Shown here piece by piece: positions 62,496 through 64,000 of a DNA stretch of 64,000 bases. A program made the position numbers and the translations under genes. Each line of letters begins with the position of its first letter. Within the stretch, counting starts at the first letter, position 1. The notes under the pieces were generated by a model. The model searched no databases. It worked only from the letters and a program-made list of their open reading frames with translations, and was not told the DNA's origin. This DNA is from Sphingorhabdus sp. EL138 (GTDB taxonomy: Bacteria; Pseudomonadota; Alphaproteobacteria; Sphingomonadales; Sphingomonadaceae): NCBI RefSeq assembly GCF_945882965.1, contig NZ_CAMCWY010000003.1, forward strand, positions 83,213-147,212, written 5' to 3'.

Positions 62496-62880
62496 TGGAA
62501 CAATGCAAAAGGTGTCTGGTAACTCCCTACATGTCTAAAGCCTGGGGTGCGTCAAGCGGATTGCACACTGCTTATTCCGGAGAGCCGCGGACAGTCGGAA
62601 TAGAGCTGTCGGTTAAGCTCTAACCAACTTTAGATCTCTGAAATGCCGACAAGGGTCATGGTCCGCAAGGCCCATGACCCTTTTGTCTGGGGTCGGTGTA
62701 GTCCGGTGTCAAACGTTCATGACGTTACCCAAAATTCCAGTTTATAGAGCTTTGGCACCCATTTCTGGCCGAGTATCGGCTGGAAGCAAACTATAAATCA
62801 AATCGAAGTGAAGCTTTGTAGAATTGCGAGCCCGTAAATACAGGCAGCATTTTCATAAAAAACTCTTGTTTCTAGTGGAA
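62496..62880. other. Gap before the LysR gene
   Basis: 385 bases without a gene I recognise. The one clear element is the hairpin at 62651-62682. Confidence 0.35.
62651..62682 (+). terminator. Rho-independent terminator-like hairpin
   Basis: An 11-base perfect stem AAGGGTCATGG/CCATGACCCTT with a 10-base loop, followed by TT. No plus-strand gene ends nearby, so it may be left from deleted DNA or may serve the LysR gene read from the other side. Confidence 0.6.
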
Positions 62881-63762
62881 TTAGTCTTTCATTAGAGGGC
62901 CGTTATCTACAATTTGGTGGAGCCAATCGATGACTGCACGCACGCGTGCTACCTTCGCCAAATCGCGGTGAACGACGACCCAGAAGCTGCGCCGAATTTC
63001 TGTGTCGGGCATTATTGAAACTAGGTTAGCATCAAATGCCGTAATAAAACTAGGCAGGACACACACTCCGAGGCCAGACTGTGTCATTGCCAATTGGACA
63101 TTTATACTTGAGCTGCTGAGCGCAGGCACAAAACTATCATCAATCTCTGACAGATAGCGCAATTCCTCTGCATAGATGAAGTCTGGAATGTATCCGATCA
63201 GCGCATGCTCCCTCAGTTCCGCAATCGTCTGAGGTTGACGATACGTGTCAAGATACGCGCGTGAGGCGTACAACCCGAGTGTGTAATTTGTGAGCTTGCG
63301 CGCTATGAGTGGTCCCTTGACTGGTCGGGCGAGCATGACAGCTAAGTCAGCTTCGCGCTTGGACGGATTGAGAAATCCATTTGTCGTAACAATTTCGAGC
63401 TTAATTCCAGGATGAAGGGATTTGAATGAAGGCAAGTGTTTAGCGACTACCCATGTCGCAAATCCTTCCGATAAACTTAGCCTAACGGTTCCTGCGAATC
63501 TGCTTTTTTCTCCAGTTATAGAGCTCGCGGCAGCTATTGCGGACCGTTCGATCTCCTCTGCATAAGCCAGTAATTCAGTACCGCTAGCAGTCAGCATATG
63601 ACCAGCGGGCCCAATTTCGAACAAGCTGGTTTTGAGTTCGCCTGCGAGCCTATCTATTCGCCGTCCGACAGTCGTGCTGTCGACTAAAAGGCTCTTAGAT
63701 GCGGCTGTTAACGTGTGTGAACGCGCAACCGCGAGAAAGAAACGAAGGTCGTCCCACTGCAT
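62881..63762 (-). CDS. LysR-family transcriptional regulator
   Basis: 293 residues from ATG 63762, chosen because AGGAG lies 8 bases upstream and the helix-turn-helix (WDDLRFFLAVARSHTLTAA, then LVDSTTVGRRIDRLAGEL) starts at once. An extension to 63957 has no support. It has a LysR_substrate domain of normal length. It is divergent from mmsA and probably controls it. Confidence 0.9.
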   Translation of the reverse strand: MQWDDLRFFLAVARSHTLTAASKSLLVDSTTVGRRIDRLAGELKTSLFEIGPAGHMLTASGTELLAYAEEIERSAIAAASSITGEKSRFAGTVRLSLSEGFATWVVAKHLPSFKSLHPGIKLEIVTTNGFLNPSKREADLAVMLARPVKGPLIARKLTNYTLGLYASRAYLDTYRQPQTIAELREHALIGYIPDFIYAEELRYLSEIDDSFVPALSSSSINVQLAMTQSGLGVCVLPSFITAFDANLVSIMPDTEIRRSFWVVVHRDLAKVARVRAVIDWLHQIVDNGPLMKD

Positions 63763-63864
63763 ACCAGCCACTCCTGCAAAAACGCAGGATGTATATGCAT
63801 AACTGTCTATATGTCTGCAAATTAATTTGGCTAATAGCATAGCCGTTGGTCCAGGAGAAGATAT

Positions 63865-64000
63865 ATGCGTCAAATCGATCATTTCATCAGCGGTGGTGCA
63901 GGCGCCAGCGCAACACGCTTTGGCGATATCATGGACCCCAATAATGGCGGCGTGCAAGCGCGTGTGGCAATGGGCGATGCAGCTGTGCTTGAACGTGCCG
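63865..64000 (+). CDS. mmsA: Methylmalonate-semialdehyde dehydrogenase, 5' part
   Basis: The window ends after 45 codons. MRQIDHFISGG, then GRF-type ATRFGDIMDPNNGGVQARV, is the well-conserved start of CoA-acylating methylmalonate-semialdehyde dehydrogenase, which makes propionyl-CoA from valine or branched-chain breakdown. The ATG has AGGAG at 7 bases. The rest lies outside the window. Confidence 0.8.
   Translation, partial: MRQIDHFISGGAGASATRFGDIMDPNNGGVQARVAMGDAAVLERA

Noticed and set aside
62148..62522. 124-codon plus-strand frame
   Set aside because: The opposite strand encodes the Baeyer-Villiger monooxygenase remnant, so this frame is its shadow.
1..64000. CRISPR array, tRNA or rRNA genes
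   Set aside because: No regularly spaced repeats and no rRNA or tRNA sequence were recognised by eye. A tRNA scan could still find one.

Overview
The window looks like an accessory catabolic region of an alphaproteobacterium, most likely a sphingomonad. The reasons are two large TonB-dependent receptors with plug signatures of the IIVTARR type, several LysR/MarR/TetR-type regulators, long runs of tightly overlapping CoA-thioester genes, and the start of an mmsA gene at the right edge. No rRNA, tRNA, CRISPR array, phage or replication gene was recognised. The genus cannot be named from the sequence alone.

Layout. (1) 0.1-5.7 kb: an aldo/keto reductase, an AMACR-like racemase, two cupins, and a DUF35 OB-fold protein paired with a Cys-less thiolase-like protein. 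A LysR regulator is divergent from this set. (2) 6.8-17.4 kb: a compact 11-gene minus-strand operon: amidohydrolase, two family III CoA-transferases, a BadI-like crotonase, CoA ligase, enoyl-CoA hydratase, SDR, acyl-CoA dehydrogenase, a PaaH-type 3-hydroxyacyl-CoA dehydrogenase split over two genes, and a small unknown. (3) 17.4-23.4 kb: a broken cupin copy, GST, GMC oxidoreductase and TonB receptor. (4) 23.4-28.6 kb: a kinase-fold/DUF triad, IS3 debris, an enoyl-CoA hydratase stub and an acyl-CoA ligase. (5) 28.8-37.7 kb: a 9-gene minus-strand cluster with SDRs, MDR reductase, nitronate-monooxygenase-like protein, acyl-CoA dehydrogenase, CitE-like lyase, MaoC hydratase, thiolase and an HMG-CoA-synthase-like protein. 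(6) 37.8-46.3 kb: a plus-strand cluster resembling alicyclic acid degradation (acyl-CoA dehydrogenase, MarR, BadH-like, BadI-like, CoA-transferase, BKACE, CoA ligase, hydratase). (7) 46.4-54.6 kb: phosphatase, aldehyde and alcohol dehydrogenases, a broken ferredoxin reductase, cytochrome oxidase subunits III/IV, a GST, and broken ALDH and TetR genes. (8) 54.7-64 kb: D-aminoacylase-like amidohydrolase, SDR, glutathione peroxidase, a LimB-like luciferase-family monooxygenase, the second TonB receptor, a Baeyer-Villiger monooxygenase remnant, LysR and mmsA.

How it may fit together (inference): uptake through the TonB receptors, oxidation by monooxygenase/GMC/ADH/ALDH enzymes to a carboxylic acid, CoA activation by three ligases or CoA-transferases, beta-oxidation, hydrolytic opening of a carbocycle by two different BadI-like enzymes, and removal of branched carbons by retro-aldol or CitE-type lyases. 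The set suits a cyclic terpenoid or other alicyclic acid, but the substrate is not proven by sequence.

The region is visibly scarred. It carries duplicated gene tails, at least eight decayed genes or IS fragments, and short inverted motifs shared between promoters that suggest common regulation.
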